A stretch of 64,000 nt of DNA from Macrobrachium rosenbergii. Its lineage: Eukaryota > Arthropoda > Malacostraca > Decapoda > Palaemonidae. Both the position numbers and the translations under genes were made by a program. Of this stretch, positions 42,011 through 53,075 are shown piece by piece. The notes below the pieces were generated by a model. The model had not been told where the DNA came from. It worked only from the letters and a program-made list of their open reading frames with translations, and searched no databases. The stretch's first letter is position 1. Each line of letters starts with the position of its first letter. The stretch lies in assembly GCF_040412425.1 (NCBI RefSeq), contig NC_089789.1:39687106-39751105 (forward strand). The letters run 5' to 3'.

Positions 42011-42700
42011 AAGTTTAGTTATACATAAAGTACAGAATGGACGTAAAGAAGTCATGTAGAGAGTTATAAAGCTTGAAAGTAAAGTTACGCTTCAGAAAGT
42101 CGACGTGATGGTGAGAAGACATGGCAGAATTTCACAAGTTGTCAATAGGAAGAAATGAACTCTTTCACAGATTCGCCAAAAGAATGGAACCTGAAATGCC
42201 TTATAAAGTTCATCCGTGATCGAATAATACATAACAGATTGAGAAAATTAAGCGTTGTTGCAGGAATTCAGATCCAGTGACCTTTCTGTTCACACTGACT
42301 TCGAAAAACTGGGTAGAAAATCTGAGATGAATGGGGGCAAAATCTTCCGTGAATCCGCAACAAACGGAGAAAATGATTAGGTGTTACTGAAGATACAAAT
42401 AAGGAGAAATATGTTTGCCATGAAAGCAGAGGACAGGAACTGCACGAAAGCGATTACCAGATCGGGCGATTTATGCAAATAGTTTATTATCTTTCATTCA
42501 CCGAAGTCGGTTGTCATAGCAACGAAAGGTTTGGAGAGAATTTTGTAACGCTAAGCAAACTGAGACTTTGCAGTCTCTCCCTCGCACATACATATTACAC
42601 ACACACACACACATACATACATACGTTCATACATATAGTAAATACACATATGTACATAAGGGATGAATACTATGTTGATAGACGTACTGTTTTCTGTGGC
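42011..42700. other. Unique sequence, no gene recognised
   Basis: Ends in CACACACA/CATACATA simple repeats at 42598-42655. No coding signal. Confidence 0.45.
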
Positions 42701-42702
42701 AG

Positions 42703-42704
<2 letters not shown>

Positions 42705-42790
<86 letters not shown>

Positions 42791-42809
42791 GTAAAATGTG
42801 TGTGTGTTT

Positions 42810-42856
<47 letters not shown>
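42705..42856. repeat. Compound (TA)n-(TG)n-(CT)n microsatellite
   Basis: TA run (42705-42775), TGTGTG stretches, then CT run (42811-42855). Confidence 0.95.
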
Positions 42857-42858
<2 letters not shown>

Positions 42859-43819
42859 CTACCGGAAATAGTTCCCAATCCCCAAACCTCAGGGTGACAA
42901 TTTTTAACGGCTTTTATTCCGCCGTTTTTTTTTTGTGTGTGTTTTTATTTATTTATACTCCGTATATTTATTTATGGCTAAGTAGGACTTCCTACAATGA
43001 AGCTACCAACTTCAATAAGTAAAATAAATAATATGTGAATATCTCTCTTGCACCCTAATCCAGGTATCAACGCTGGATACGAGATGCGGATCAAGTCAAC
43101 ATGCAAAAAAAAAAAAGCGTTACTCAAACTCTCACCAAAAAAAACCCAAACCTTACCGGTTTGGTATAAGAGGCAATGGGAAAAACGAGACCCGAAAGCC
43201 AAAGGAGCAACAGCATGTATTTACGCACGGATTCGTGACCGAGATTTGGGCGAGCCAGGAGCAATTTGGCCTCTTTCGCTGGGTGAATACATAACTCTTC
43301 ATAAGTCCCTCCACATCATGGAGATATAAAACGCTCATAAACAGAACTTTTGTCTGATGGCGTCACGATGAGAAAAAAAAAAATAACCTCTGGTGCTTCC
43401 GTCATCAAATCTCTCTTTCTCGTGAAATACACAATGGAAAAACTTTCCCCTTTGAAACTCAAATTAGCGGATAAACACAATGGGCTGCAACATTTATTAT
43501 ACTGAATAATATTCGTGGAAAAACGGAGCGACGCTTTGCGTGAACAAAGATTGATATTCGTACTTTTCCAGTTTACAATTTTTAGTTCTCATTTCAGAAT
43601 AACAAACAATGTCTGTATTTTTTTTCTTTTTTTTTTTTTGAGCCTTTGGACCCAAGTTAGTCGTATAACTAATCTCGCGGACAATACGATTTTTAACCTA
43701 ATAGTTCTTAGACGCAAATATATTTTGAATAATTTGCATATAATTAGCATGATAGTTATTATTACTGATATGTAACTGGCTTTTGTTAAGTGATAAACGT
43801 AGGTTCTGTTTTGATTGTA
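42857..43819. other. Unique sequence, no gene recognised
   Basis: A 93-codon plus-strand ORF (43048-43329) has no recognised domain and spans an A-run. A CCGTCATCAAATCTC block near 43400 resembles the duplicated block near 5563. Otherwise nothing is assignable. Confidence 0.4.
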
Positions 43820-44122
43820 TTCTGATGAGATGCCGCTGGGACACTTATATGTTTGCTTTCTGTGTTCGATTCTAGAGTTGTATTTGGTATGTGATCATAA
43901 GGATGAAATAACATAATTAAGTGAGAGTAAAATGAGAGGTATTGAGCACAGAGCGTCAATGACATGGAGGAGTGGCGATCTCCCAGCCGAGAGTGTGACC
44001 TCGGGCGGCCATATTGAAAGGTCTCAGTCCAGCTCAGTAGTACTATACTTTATTATTATTATTTTTACTATCGTTATTTTTATTTTTTTACAATTATCTC
44101 ATTAATATTATTATTTTTACTA

Positions 44123-44178
<56 letters not shown>

Positions 44179-44345
44179 GACCCAATTTCACAGAGAAAAA
44201 TTACCTTACAAAAACAGGTTGGCCTACGCACTCCAACCATTGTGGTCAAGGCCTAAAAATCTGCTCTTGGATCTAAGCAATGTCTAGCATAAATGGTTCC
44301 TGCAAATTACAGAACTTTCTTTGCATACAGTCACTAAACACTAAC
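43820..44345 (-). repeat. Right member of second inverted-repeat pair
   Basis: Reverse-complement partner of 37683-38495 without the internal palindrome. It contains a long ATT array (44118-44178) where the other copy has two short AAT runs. It ends in CAGTCACTAAACACTAAC, the minisatellite motif of 36510-37730, so the repeated segment includes the edge of that array. Confidence 0.88.
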
Positions 44346-44402
44346 AAACAGTCACTAAACACTAACAACTATACAACTATACAAACACTCACACTAATAA
44401 AC

Positions 44403-44403
<1 letters not shown>

Positions 44404-44488
<85 letters not shown>
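44404..44488. repeat. (TA)n microsatellite
   Basis: About 80 bp TA run. Confidence 0.96.
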
Positions 44489-44495
<7 letters not shown>

Positions 44496-44907
44496 TTTAT
44501 TACATATATTTACACTGATATATATATATTTACACTGACACCATTGTGGGTTTCTCCATCAACCGAGTGACTCGTGTGACTATGAGATTTTTGTAAATAA
44601 CAGTAATGATAACGATAAAGATTTTTATAAATGTAGTTGCTGCGAGCATTTTAAAAGAGGGCCGGAAGCAGCATCCATTAGTGTCACGGTTATAAAGAGA
44701 ACCTTAGTGGTTAAGATTTTGAAGGCAGGAAGTTTCTACTGTCTCTGAGGGCCTCTGGAAGAAAGGCCACTTTAGCCTTTTTAGGGGGAGGGGCCACTTT
44801 AGCCTCCTCTTTCTTTTCGGCTGGTTGAGAAAGGGGGGAGGGGAATGTTCCCACCGTTTTAAATATTTTCTTTTTGACGAGGTGGGTCGTTTCATTTTTA
44901 AATTTCC

Positions 44908-45201
44908 GTAAAAGAAAACTGTTGAGATGGCTATCTGTCTGTCCATCCGCACTTTTTCTGTCCGCCTCAGAGCTTAAAAACTACTGAGGCTAGAGAGCTG
45001 CAAATTGGTATGTTGATCATCCACCCTCCAATCATCAAACATATCAAATTGCAGCCCTCTAGCCTCAGTAGTTTTTATATTATTTATGGTTAAAATTAGC
45101 CATGATCGTGCGTCTGGCCACCACAGGACTGTGGCTGAGAGTTTCATACAGCATTATACGCTGAACGGAAAACTCGACCGCGCCGAAGAAACTTCGGTGC
45201 G
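44908..45201 (+). repeat. Palindromic-core dispersed repeat, full copy
   Basis: A ~290-bp element. Its centre (44976-45076) is a large inverted repeat: AAAAACTACTGAGGCTAGAG.GCTGCAA and its complement around TTGATCATCCACCCTCCAATCATCAAA. Flanking modules are GTCTGTCCATCCGCACTTTTTCTGTCCGCCTC and ATGATCGTGCGTCTGGCCACC...GAGAGTTTCATACAGCATTATACGCTG. It ends GACCGCGCCGAAGAAACTTCGG. Diverged relatives are at 1272-1620 and 6098-6192. Confidence 0.85.
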
Positions 45202-45469
45202 TTATTTACCTTCTTTTTTGAATGCAGACACCCCGGGTTAAGAAAAGAGTGAAAATGAAAAGACCCTTTTGAGAAATGAAAGGAAATGGAATATATACCT
45301 CGAGTAGTCTGAGGAAGCAACCAGAAACGAAGAGATATATTTGGAAAGTATTGCAAACGAAATTTGTCGTTTGAAAGGAAGGGTTTGTATGGAAAGCTGT
45401 TTTGGGCCTTGAATTTTAAAATAAAACGATAATTTTGGAAGAACAAATTTTCTATGAGAAGAAGTTTTC

Positions 45470-45702
45470 GCTGGTCCGCTGGTATAGTGGTTAGTGTCGT
45501 GGCATGCCACTCAGATGTCGAGGGTTCGCGTCTCCCCCATGGCGATGAAAAATCGCTGATCATGATCAGCTACTGCTGCGGTGTGGTATCTGCGGTGGGA
45601 GGTTGAAACGAACATTCTTTGGAAGCTTGAATTTCAAGTCAATGGCACCCTTTGGCGTACTTGTTCCATGTGAATAGGTTTCATCTACTGAAATAATAAT
45701 GA
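45470..45702 (+). mobile_element. tRNA-derived SINE, family S2, full copy
   Basis: Head GGTCCGCTGGTATAGTGGTTAGTG carries a very good A box. The B box is GAGGGTTCGCGTCTC at about 45522-45535, followed by CCCCATGGCGATGAAAAATCGCTGATCATGATCAGC. The body ends GGAAGCTTGAATTTCAAGT...ATGTGAATAGGTTTCATCTACTG and AATAATAATG. The tRNA-like T stem does not pair well, so this is a SINE and not a tRNA gene. A truncated relative is at 25602-25702. Confidence 0.85.
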
Positions 45703-46128
45703 TATATGATTTCTTGAGAATTAACTGGATACGAAAAGATCTTCGAGAAGAGGAAGGGAAGATGATGCTTTGATTCTTCGGGAAAACGTCTTGAATTTAT
45801 TTATCATCCATTTTAGAGATCGTTCCGTTTCATCTCAATTCTTTATGGCAGACAGCCAAGCACTTATTCTTGCTCCCCTTTATTCACTGTCTTTTGGAGC
45901 TGGTTGTAACTTCCGGAACACATTATAAACCCTTTGCCGTATGCACCAGGCTCCTAAAATTCGTTGCAAGATTCATTAGAGCTTGGCATTTTTGCAAAGG
46001 AGAGCCGTTAACGGTACGATCAGCCGTCCTCTTTCATGTGTGTTTGAACTCTCTTGCGGAATGTAGGGTTTATAAATCAATTTTTGGAAAGACTACTTTC
46101 GTTATCTTTTATATTCTTTCATAGCAGT

Positions 46129-46130
<2 letters not shown>
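45703..46130. other. Unique sequence, no gene recognised
   Basis: An 84-codon ORF (45870-46124) has no domain. It is followed immediately by a TA array (46131-46192). Confidence 0.4.

Positions 46131-46192
<62 letters not shown>
46131..46192. repeat. (TA)n microsatellite
   Basis: Pure TA run. Confidence 0.96.
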
Positions 46193-46196
<4 letters not shown>

Positions 46197-46351
46197 TCTC
46201 CAGAACAAAGCATTCGGCTCCTTTGACCACTGCCCCTGCTAACATTCTTCCTCCTCTTCTCTGCAAGTATACTGTCTTCGAATGCTAAGTACCTATAAGG
46301 AAAAATTAAATTACCATTGGAAAAGACAATATCTCGACTAGGCTAATACAC

Positions 46352-46618
46352 CTGTTAGGGGGGTAGTCCCGTCAATGCACCTCATTCGGTCCACTGTAGG
46401 CATTACTTAAGGTTCTTTACAGCATTCCTTCGGCCCCCAGCTGCTAACCCCTTTCATTTTATCGTACCTCCTTTCATATTCTCTTGCTTCCATCTTACTT
46501 TCCACCCTCTCCTAACAGTTGAGAGGCTTTCCTCCTGTTACACCTCTCAAACCTCATTACTGTCAACGCTGAATGACCTCATATGTCCCAGCGCTTGGCG
46601 TTCTGCCTAAATTCACGC
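46352..46618 (+). repeat. R1 dispersed repeat, copy 5
   Basis: Near-complete: GGGGGGTAGTCCCGTCAATGCACC, CCACTGTAGGCATTACTTAAGG, CCTTTCATATTCTC, CCACCCTCTCCTAACAGTTG, TTTCCTCCTGTTACACC, CGCTGAATGACCTCATATGTCCCAGCGCTTGGC. Confidence 0.88.
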
Positions 46619-46925
46619 CAGATCGCTACCGTAATATGGAAAGCAGGTAGGTGGGCCAGGTACCGACATGCTATTTCCATTTGGGAAATAACACCTTCGG
46701 CCGGATTTGAAACAGTAATTAGCTTTGCCGATCGTGTGATGAAAGAAGCTAAGACGCTGCCTATTGATTTGCCTGATTTGACTCTCATTAGCCTGCTGCA
46801 CCGGGTAGAATCTGGTCGGCGGCGGAGCCTTTTAAACACTTGCTCGGGATTCGGTCGTTAAGTGGACTCGCTCGCTTAATCCGGTTTCCCGCCCTTTCTC
46901 GACAGGTTCGGGGTAACTTTTCAGC
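46619..46925. other. Repeat-free block, possible regulatory DNA
   Basis: Balanced sequence with AACAGTAATTAGCTTTGCCGATCG near 46709 and CTCATTAGCCTGC near 46788. A 92-codon ORF starts inside the R1 copy and has no domain, so it is probably not coding. Confidence 0.3.
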
Positions 46926-46927
46926 AA

Positions 46928-46987
46928 ATCTCTTCTTCTTCTTCTTCTTCTTCTTCTTCTTCTTCTTCTTCTTCTTCTTCTTCTTCT
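46928..46987. repeat. (CTT)n microsatellite
   Basis: Pure CTT run. Confidence 0.97.
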
Positions 46988-47930
46988 GTCAGGAAGGCGT
47001 CTGCTCATTTCTTCACTGATAGTCGTAATCTTCGGAATTCTGTTTACGTTTTTAACTATTTACCTGCATTTTTATATTACTTAACATCACTTGTCATGTT
47101 TTACTATATAAGGTTTTGGATTTTAAAAAAGGCGTTTGACATTGATTCGCACATACAACTACGCTTGTTTTTCTAGCTTATCCAGGAAAAAGGAAAAAAA
47201 TCTTTTGCTTTCATAAAACTCGGGGGAAAATTAAGAAACTAGTGCATGTAATTCATTCTGAATTTATTTTGTAATGAGTGCTGTACTTCATTTTACAGTC
47301 TTATAAAATCAAATACGAATCTGTGAATCGTGAATAAATTCAACACTTCCGCAGGGGAGTTTTTATCGAAAGATGTAGGAAGTTTCACGCTTTGGACCCA
47401 AATGCGGGTTTTATCGCCACCGAATTGCACAGTCTGTAACAAAAATTGCCTTTCATTTTAGCCTATACGTGAAATAAAACCCCAGATGACCCGTAAAAGT
47501 TGTAAAAGAAAAATCCCGTAGATGGAGCAACACTTCCCTCGAATGTGAAGAACTCGGGTATATGTACTGTAGGGCGCCAGTGGAAAAGGCGGGAAAACTG
47601 GGAGTTTAGTGAAAGGTGAAACGATTAGTTGAAAGGATAAATAACTAATAAAAGAAGCTGATAAAAAAAGAAGATTGACTGCTTCATACGATAAGAAGTA
47701 AAAAAAAAAAAAAGTTGGATGAAAATGGGGTAATCGGAAGAGTGAGAATAAGATGTAAAGATGCGTAAAACCCGCCAAGCAAATCAGGATAACCTATGGA
47801 ATAAAAATAGCTTTATGAACTTAAATAAAGAATCGTGAATATTCGTCGTTTTGCCGAAAGGAGAGCACTCAAGAGCAAATTCCGCTTATGAAATTTACTT
47901 AGTATTTGCTCCCAAAGGCTTCCTTCCTTT
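46988..47930. other. Unique sequence, no gene recognised
   Basis: A 106-codon minus-strand ORF (47458-47778) is hydrophobic and low in complexity, with no recognised domain. Confidence 0.4.
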
Positions 47931-48450
47931 GAAATTAGTTTTTCATTAACTGAGACTATCTTCCTTTGAAAAATATGCTCTTTTAGTTATTTTAGACTAC
48001 CTCCCTTTGAAAATTACTCTTTGTTGATTACTTGTAGATTACTTTCCTTTGAAAATTACTCTCTTAATTACTTTAGACTACGTTCCTTTGAAAATTAGTA
48101 CTCTCTTAATTACTCAAGACTACCTTACTTTGAACTCTCATAATTACTTTAGACTACCTTCCTTTGAAAATTAGTACTCTCTTAATTACTGTAGACTACC
48201 ACTACCTTACTTTGAACTCTCATAATTACTTTAGACTACCTTCCTTTGAAAATTAGTACTCTCTTAATTACTTTAGACTACCTTACTTTGAAAATTACTC
48301 TCCACTGATTACTGTAGACTACCTTCCTCTGAAATTTACTCTCTATTGATTAGCCTACTTTAGACTACCTCCCTTTGGAAATCACTCTCTGTTAATTACT
48401 TTAGACTTTTTCCGTTTGAAAATCACTCTGCCAATCACTTTAGACTTCCT
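47931..48450. repeat. ~42-bp tandem array (AATTACTTTAGACTACCTTCC)
   Basis: Roughly a dozen units of the form TTAATTACTTTAGACTACCT(T/C)C(C/T)TTTGAAAATTA(GTA)CTCTC, with a 60-bp higher-order duplication near 48120-48280. Units at both ends are diverged. Confidence 0.9.
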
Positions 48451-48684
48451 CCAAGTTACAACCATATTGTGATGACTACCACCGGTTCTCTTCCTTGAAG
48501 TCGCCATCGTAAAATGGGAAGATCATCTTTTCTCAGGACGGAAATCTACTTAACATCCTTTTTTCATCTCCTACTCTGATCGTCTTCCTCGTCATAAAAC
48601 AGAGAGAAACTTTATTGTCCACTCGATTCATGGCCCCACTTAAACTTGTTTAGATGTTGAATGTTTGGGGCCTCTGCTGGGATG

Positions 48685-48721
48685 GTTCTCTCTCTCTCTC
48701 TCTCTCTCTCTCTGTTGGTGG

Positions 48722-48767
<46 letters not shown>

Positions 48768-48826
48768 GCTGTTGCTGGAACTTATCTAATTAGATATTGA
48801 ATGTTATGGCCTGTTTGGCCGCGATC

Positions 48827-48881
<55 letters not shown>

Positions 48882-48934
48882 GCTGGCCGCACATGAACTT
48901 ATATAATTAGATATTGAATGTTATGGCCTATTTT

Positions 48935-49002
<68 letters not shown>

Positions 49003-49055
49003 GCTGACCGCACATGAACTTATCTAATTAGACATTGAATGTTATGGCCTATTTT

Positions 49056-49117
<62 letters not shown>

Positions 49118-49166
49118 GCTGGCCGCACATGAACTTATTTAGATGTTGAATGCTGTATCCTAGTTT

Positions 49167-49207
<41 letters not shown>

Positions 49208-49208
49208 C
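48685..49208. repeat. Composite array: (CT)n plus ~65-bp unique module, ~5 units
   Basis: Each unit is a 30-60 bp CT run followed by TGTTGCTG(G/A)CCGCACATGAACTTAT.TAATTAGA.ATTGAATG.TATGGCCTA.TTTCGGAT. Spacing is about 105-120 bp. The CT run is therefore part of the repeating unit and has been co-amplified with the flank. Confidence 0.92.
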
Positions 49209-50830
49209 CAAAAACCGATCCGCTCGGTCATCTCCGCGAGTCCCTCCTGTAGCGTAATAAAACTTAGTTTGAAAAAGACTCTGGAGTTGATGACGCAATA
49301 ATTCTTTGATCGACGTTGAAGTTGTATTCTGCCCTTGCGTTCGTCTTCAGTTTTAAAGACAAGGTATTCTTTTTTTCATCAGCACTTTTACTTAAAATTT
49401 ATTATCTTTCTTTATTTTCCGATTTACCGACATGGTATTCTGTTTCTTATGAACATTTTTTTTTTTACCTTAGTCAATCAGTATTCTTTCTTATTTCATT
49501 GACTTGTCAGTTTTTCAAGTCTTTTTCGATCATACGCTTTCACGAAGTCTTGGGTCTGGCGTGAGTTAGATGGGCTAAATAACTTGTGTCTTTTTGGGAG
49601 ACATCAGCACTTCTTAACGGTACTGAACCAGTGAAATAAGATTAGTTAAATATATAAGAGAAAATGTCGACTGGAATGAGCAACAATTAGAGTCCTCTAG
49701 CAACACAGTTACGCCCGCTGCCATTTGATCCCAAACTAAAGACAATAAAACTCGCACCGCTGTTGCTGAAAGCAGATGCAGCACCGTGCATATCCCCTGC
49801 AAGTGCATTGCACTCGCTGCAACAGCAGCAGCAGCCAGCTGCAGCAATTGCAAGGCAGCAGCAGCAGCTGCATCAGGTGTATTCCAGAACCAATATTCTC
49901 ACATTTGGTATGCATGAGTTTCCCCATCAGGGAGCTGCCGGATTAACTCTGAAGCATTCAGCCGTTGAGCATATTTATTATTGCTGAGGTCAAGTGTCGT
50001 GTCCTTGTACTCTGGTATTTGTCAAGCGTAGACGCAGCAAAATACGAAAAGGAGAGACCGGAGTAGATATTTAGGATCTTCTCTCATCTAAGTGAATGGA
50101 GATTCGACATTCCTCCTTCTCTGTCTACCGATACACCCACCCTCCCAGTTAGACAAGGTTCGAAGAGTGAATTCAGTCCAGGCCTTTTTAATCTAAATGT
50201 TAATTTAATTTCCTTCCGATGGACTTTCCCTACGTTATGTATTTAGGGGAGGAGGAGGGGGGGGAAGGGAGATGGGGCGTTGGAGGGGGGAGGGGGAGGG
50301 AGGAAAGGGGAGAGGGATAGGTGTGCCGTTAGCGAGAAGCTCGTTAGTCCGGTACGGCATCAAGTTACAGCTTTTTCGTTTATGCTTAATTTCCATCGGC
50401 TTCGTTTTTTGCGAGGTTGATTTTATCAGCCTTTTTATCTTTTGGAGGTCGAGTTTGTCGGGGTCATTGTTAATGGCTTCTTTTTATCCATTTCATTTCA
50501 TCGACCCAAATTTTTGGATATGCTTAAATTTAAGATACCTCATCTTTTATTTTATGGTGCATCTGTCGACCCCAGTTTTTAGGAGATACTTTCGGAGCAA
50601 TTGGTTTTTAAGGTATTATTTCAGCCTCATCTCTTTTAGGTGGTTTTTCAGCCTCATTTTTTTTAACTTGTTAACAGCCGCATCTTTGTGTAGGTACTTT
50701 TGTCAGCCTAGTTAATGAGGTACTAACCTCCCCATAGAAGTACTTCTATCAACCGCAATTTAGGGCACCTAAATAAACCTCATTTTTCAGGCTGTTTTTC
50801 ATAATTTTCTATCGACTCGTTTGTTTTTAC

Positions 50831-50878
<48 letters not shown>

Positions 50879-51155
50879 GAAAATTCTCTTCATCCTCTTA
50901 AGACAATCATATGCAAATTGCAGAAGATAAATTAGGTGAAAATTCGCTCACCCGCATAAAATATTAAAGCCTTTACATGTAGCAATGAAAAATCTCTTAT
51001 TGTAATACAGGGAAAAAATAACTGTCTCGGGATAATTTTACGCAAGGTAATAGCTGTAATTTTACCTTGAGAGTTTATAATCTCAAGTCGGTCGCAAGCC
51101 CGGATAAAATAAGAGAGTCTCAGATACAACTGAGTACGAGTCCATTATTTAATAC
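49209..51155. other. Unique sequence with a CAG-rich segment
   Basis: No gene recognised. An open plus-strand stretch at 49763-49880 encodes LHSLQQQQQPAAAIARQQQQLHQ and ends exactly at a donor-like CATCAG|GTGTAT (near 49878). This resembles a poly-Q exon of a transcription factor but lacks any domain to support it. A purine/G-rich tract lies at 50235-50320 and an ATT array at 50833-50878. Confidence 0.4.
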
Positions 51156-51159
51156 AGTC

Positions 51160-53075
51160 CCTCGTGTTAATCATCCCTTTGCCCTCAGTGTATGGTCATT
51201 GCAAAGGCCGTATTAATCTCCCCTTTGCCCTCAGTGTTTGGTCATTGCAAAGGCCGTATTAATCTCCCCTTTCCCCTCAGTGTTTGGTCATTGCAAAGGC
51301 CGTATTAATGTGTATGGTCATTGCAAAGGCCGTATTAATCTCCCTTCCCTCAGTGTATGGTCATTGCAAAGGCCCGTATTAATCTCCCTTCCCTCAGTGT
51401 ATGATCATTGCAAAGGCCGTATTAATCTCCCTTTCTCAGTGTTTGGTCATTAAAGGCCGTATTAATCTCCCCTTTCCCCTCAGTGTTTGGTCATTGCAAA
51501 GGCCGTATTAATCTCCCCTTTCCCCTCAGTGTATGGTCATTGCAAAGGCCGTATTAATCTCCCCTTTCCCTCAGTGTATGGTCATTGCAAAGGCCGCATT
51601 AATCTCCTTTCTCAGTGTATGGTCATTACAAGAGTGTATGGTCATTGAAAAGGCCGCATTAATCTCCCTTCTCAGTGTATGGTCAAAGGCCGTAAAGTGT
51701 ATGGTCATTGCAAAGGCCGCATTAATTTTCCCTTGCCTCAGTGTATGGTCATTGCAAAGGCCGTAAAAGTGTATGGTCATTGCAAAGGCCGTATGGAATC
51801 TCCCATTTCCTCAGTGTATGGTCATTGCAAAGGCCGTATTAATCTCCCTTTCCTCAGTGGTGGTCATTGCAAAGGCCGCATTAATTTTCCCCCTTGCCCT
51901 CAGGAAAAGACCGTATTAATCTCCCCCTTTCCCCTCAGTGTATGGTCATTACAAAGGCCGTATTAATCTCCTTTCCTCAGTGTATGGTCATTGCAAAGGC
52001 TGCATTAATCTCCCCTTTCCTCAGTGTATGGTTTATTAATCTCCCCTTTCCCCTCAGTGTATGGTCATTGCAAGGCCGCATTAATCTCCTTTCCTCAGTG
52101 TATGGTCAAAAAGGGCCGTATTAATCTCAGTGTATTACAAAGGCCGTATTAATCTTTCCCCTCAGTGTATGGTCATTACAAAGGCCGTATTAATCTCCCC
52201 TTTCCCTCTCAGTGTTAATCTCCCCTTTCCCCTCAGTGTATGGTCATTACAAAGGCCGTATTAATCTCCCCTTTCCCCTCAGTGTATGGTCATTACAAAG
52301 GCCGTATTAATCTCCCCTTTCCCCTCAGTGTATGGTCATTGCAAAGGCCGTATTAATCTCCCCTTTCCCCTCAGTGTATGGTTACCCGTGGCTAATCAGT
52401 GTATGGTCATTACAAAGGCTGTATCCTTTCTCAGTGTATGGTCATTGCAAAGGCCGTATTAATCTCCCCTTTCCCCTCAGTGTATGGTCATTGCAAAGGC
52501 CGTATTAATCTCCCCTTTCCCCTCAGTGTATGGTCATTACAAAGGCCGTATTAATCTCCCCTTTCCCCTCAGTGTATGGTCATTGCAAAGGCCGTATTAA
52601 TCTCCCCTTTCCCCTCAGTGTATGGTCATTACAAAGGCCAGTGTATGGTCATTGCAGCGTATTAATCTCCCTTTCCCTCAGTGTATGGTCATTTACAAGG
52701 CCGTATTAATCTCTGCTTCCCCTCAGTGTTTGGTCATTAATCTTAATCCCCCTTTCCCTCAGTGTATGGTCATTGCAAAGGCCGCATTAATTGGTCAAAA
52801 AGGCTCCCCCATTCTCACTGTATGGTCATTGCAAAGTGTATAGTTACAAAGGCCGTATTAATCTCCCCTTTCCCCTCAGTGTATGGTCATTGCAAAGGCC
52901 GCATTAATCTCCCCTTTCCCCTCAGTGTATGGTCATTGCAAAGGCCGTATTAATCTCTGCTTCCCCCTCAGTGTATGGTCATTGCAAAGGCCGCATTAAT
53001 CTCCCCTTTCCCTCAGTGTATGGTCATTGAAAAGGCCGTATTAATCTCCTCTTTCCCCTCAATGTATAGTTACTG
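51160..53075. repeat. 46-bp minisatellite, ~40 units
   Basis: Unit: CAGTGTATGGTCATTGCAAA, GGCCGTATTAATCTCC, then CCTTTCCCCT. Perfect 46-bp spacing is visible, for example at 51241 and 51287. Variants are GCAAAG/ACAAAG, CGTATTAA/CGCATTAA and CCCT loss, plus many truncated units such as TGTATGGTCAAAGGCCGTAAAG. As 46 is not a multiple of three, the MVIAKAVLISPFPQC-type ORFs shift frame every unit and are artefacts. Confidence 0.95.

Noticed and set aside
45470..45545. Possible tRNA gene with good A and B boxes
   Set aside because: The T stem and acceptor do not pair properly and the sequence continues into a SINE body shared with 25602-25702.
46583..46861. 92-codon ORF as a gene fragment
   Set aside because: It begins inside an R1 repeat, has no domain, and overlapping ORFs are open on the other strand.
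48685..49208. CRISPR-like array (regular repeats with spacers)
   Set aside because: The regular units are CT microsatellites with an identical intervening module, in a eukaryotic genome. No variable spacers or cas genes.
51238..52953. Repetitive MVIAKAVLISPFPQC proteins
   Set aside because: Translation of a 46-bp minisatellite that shifts frame each unit; not a protein family.
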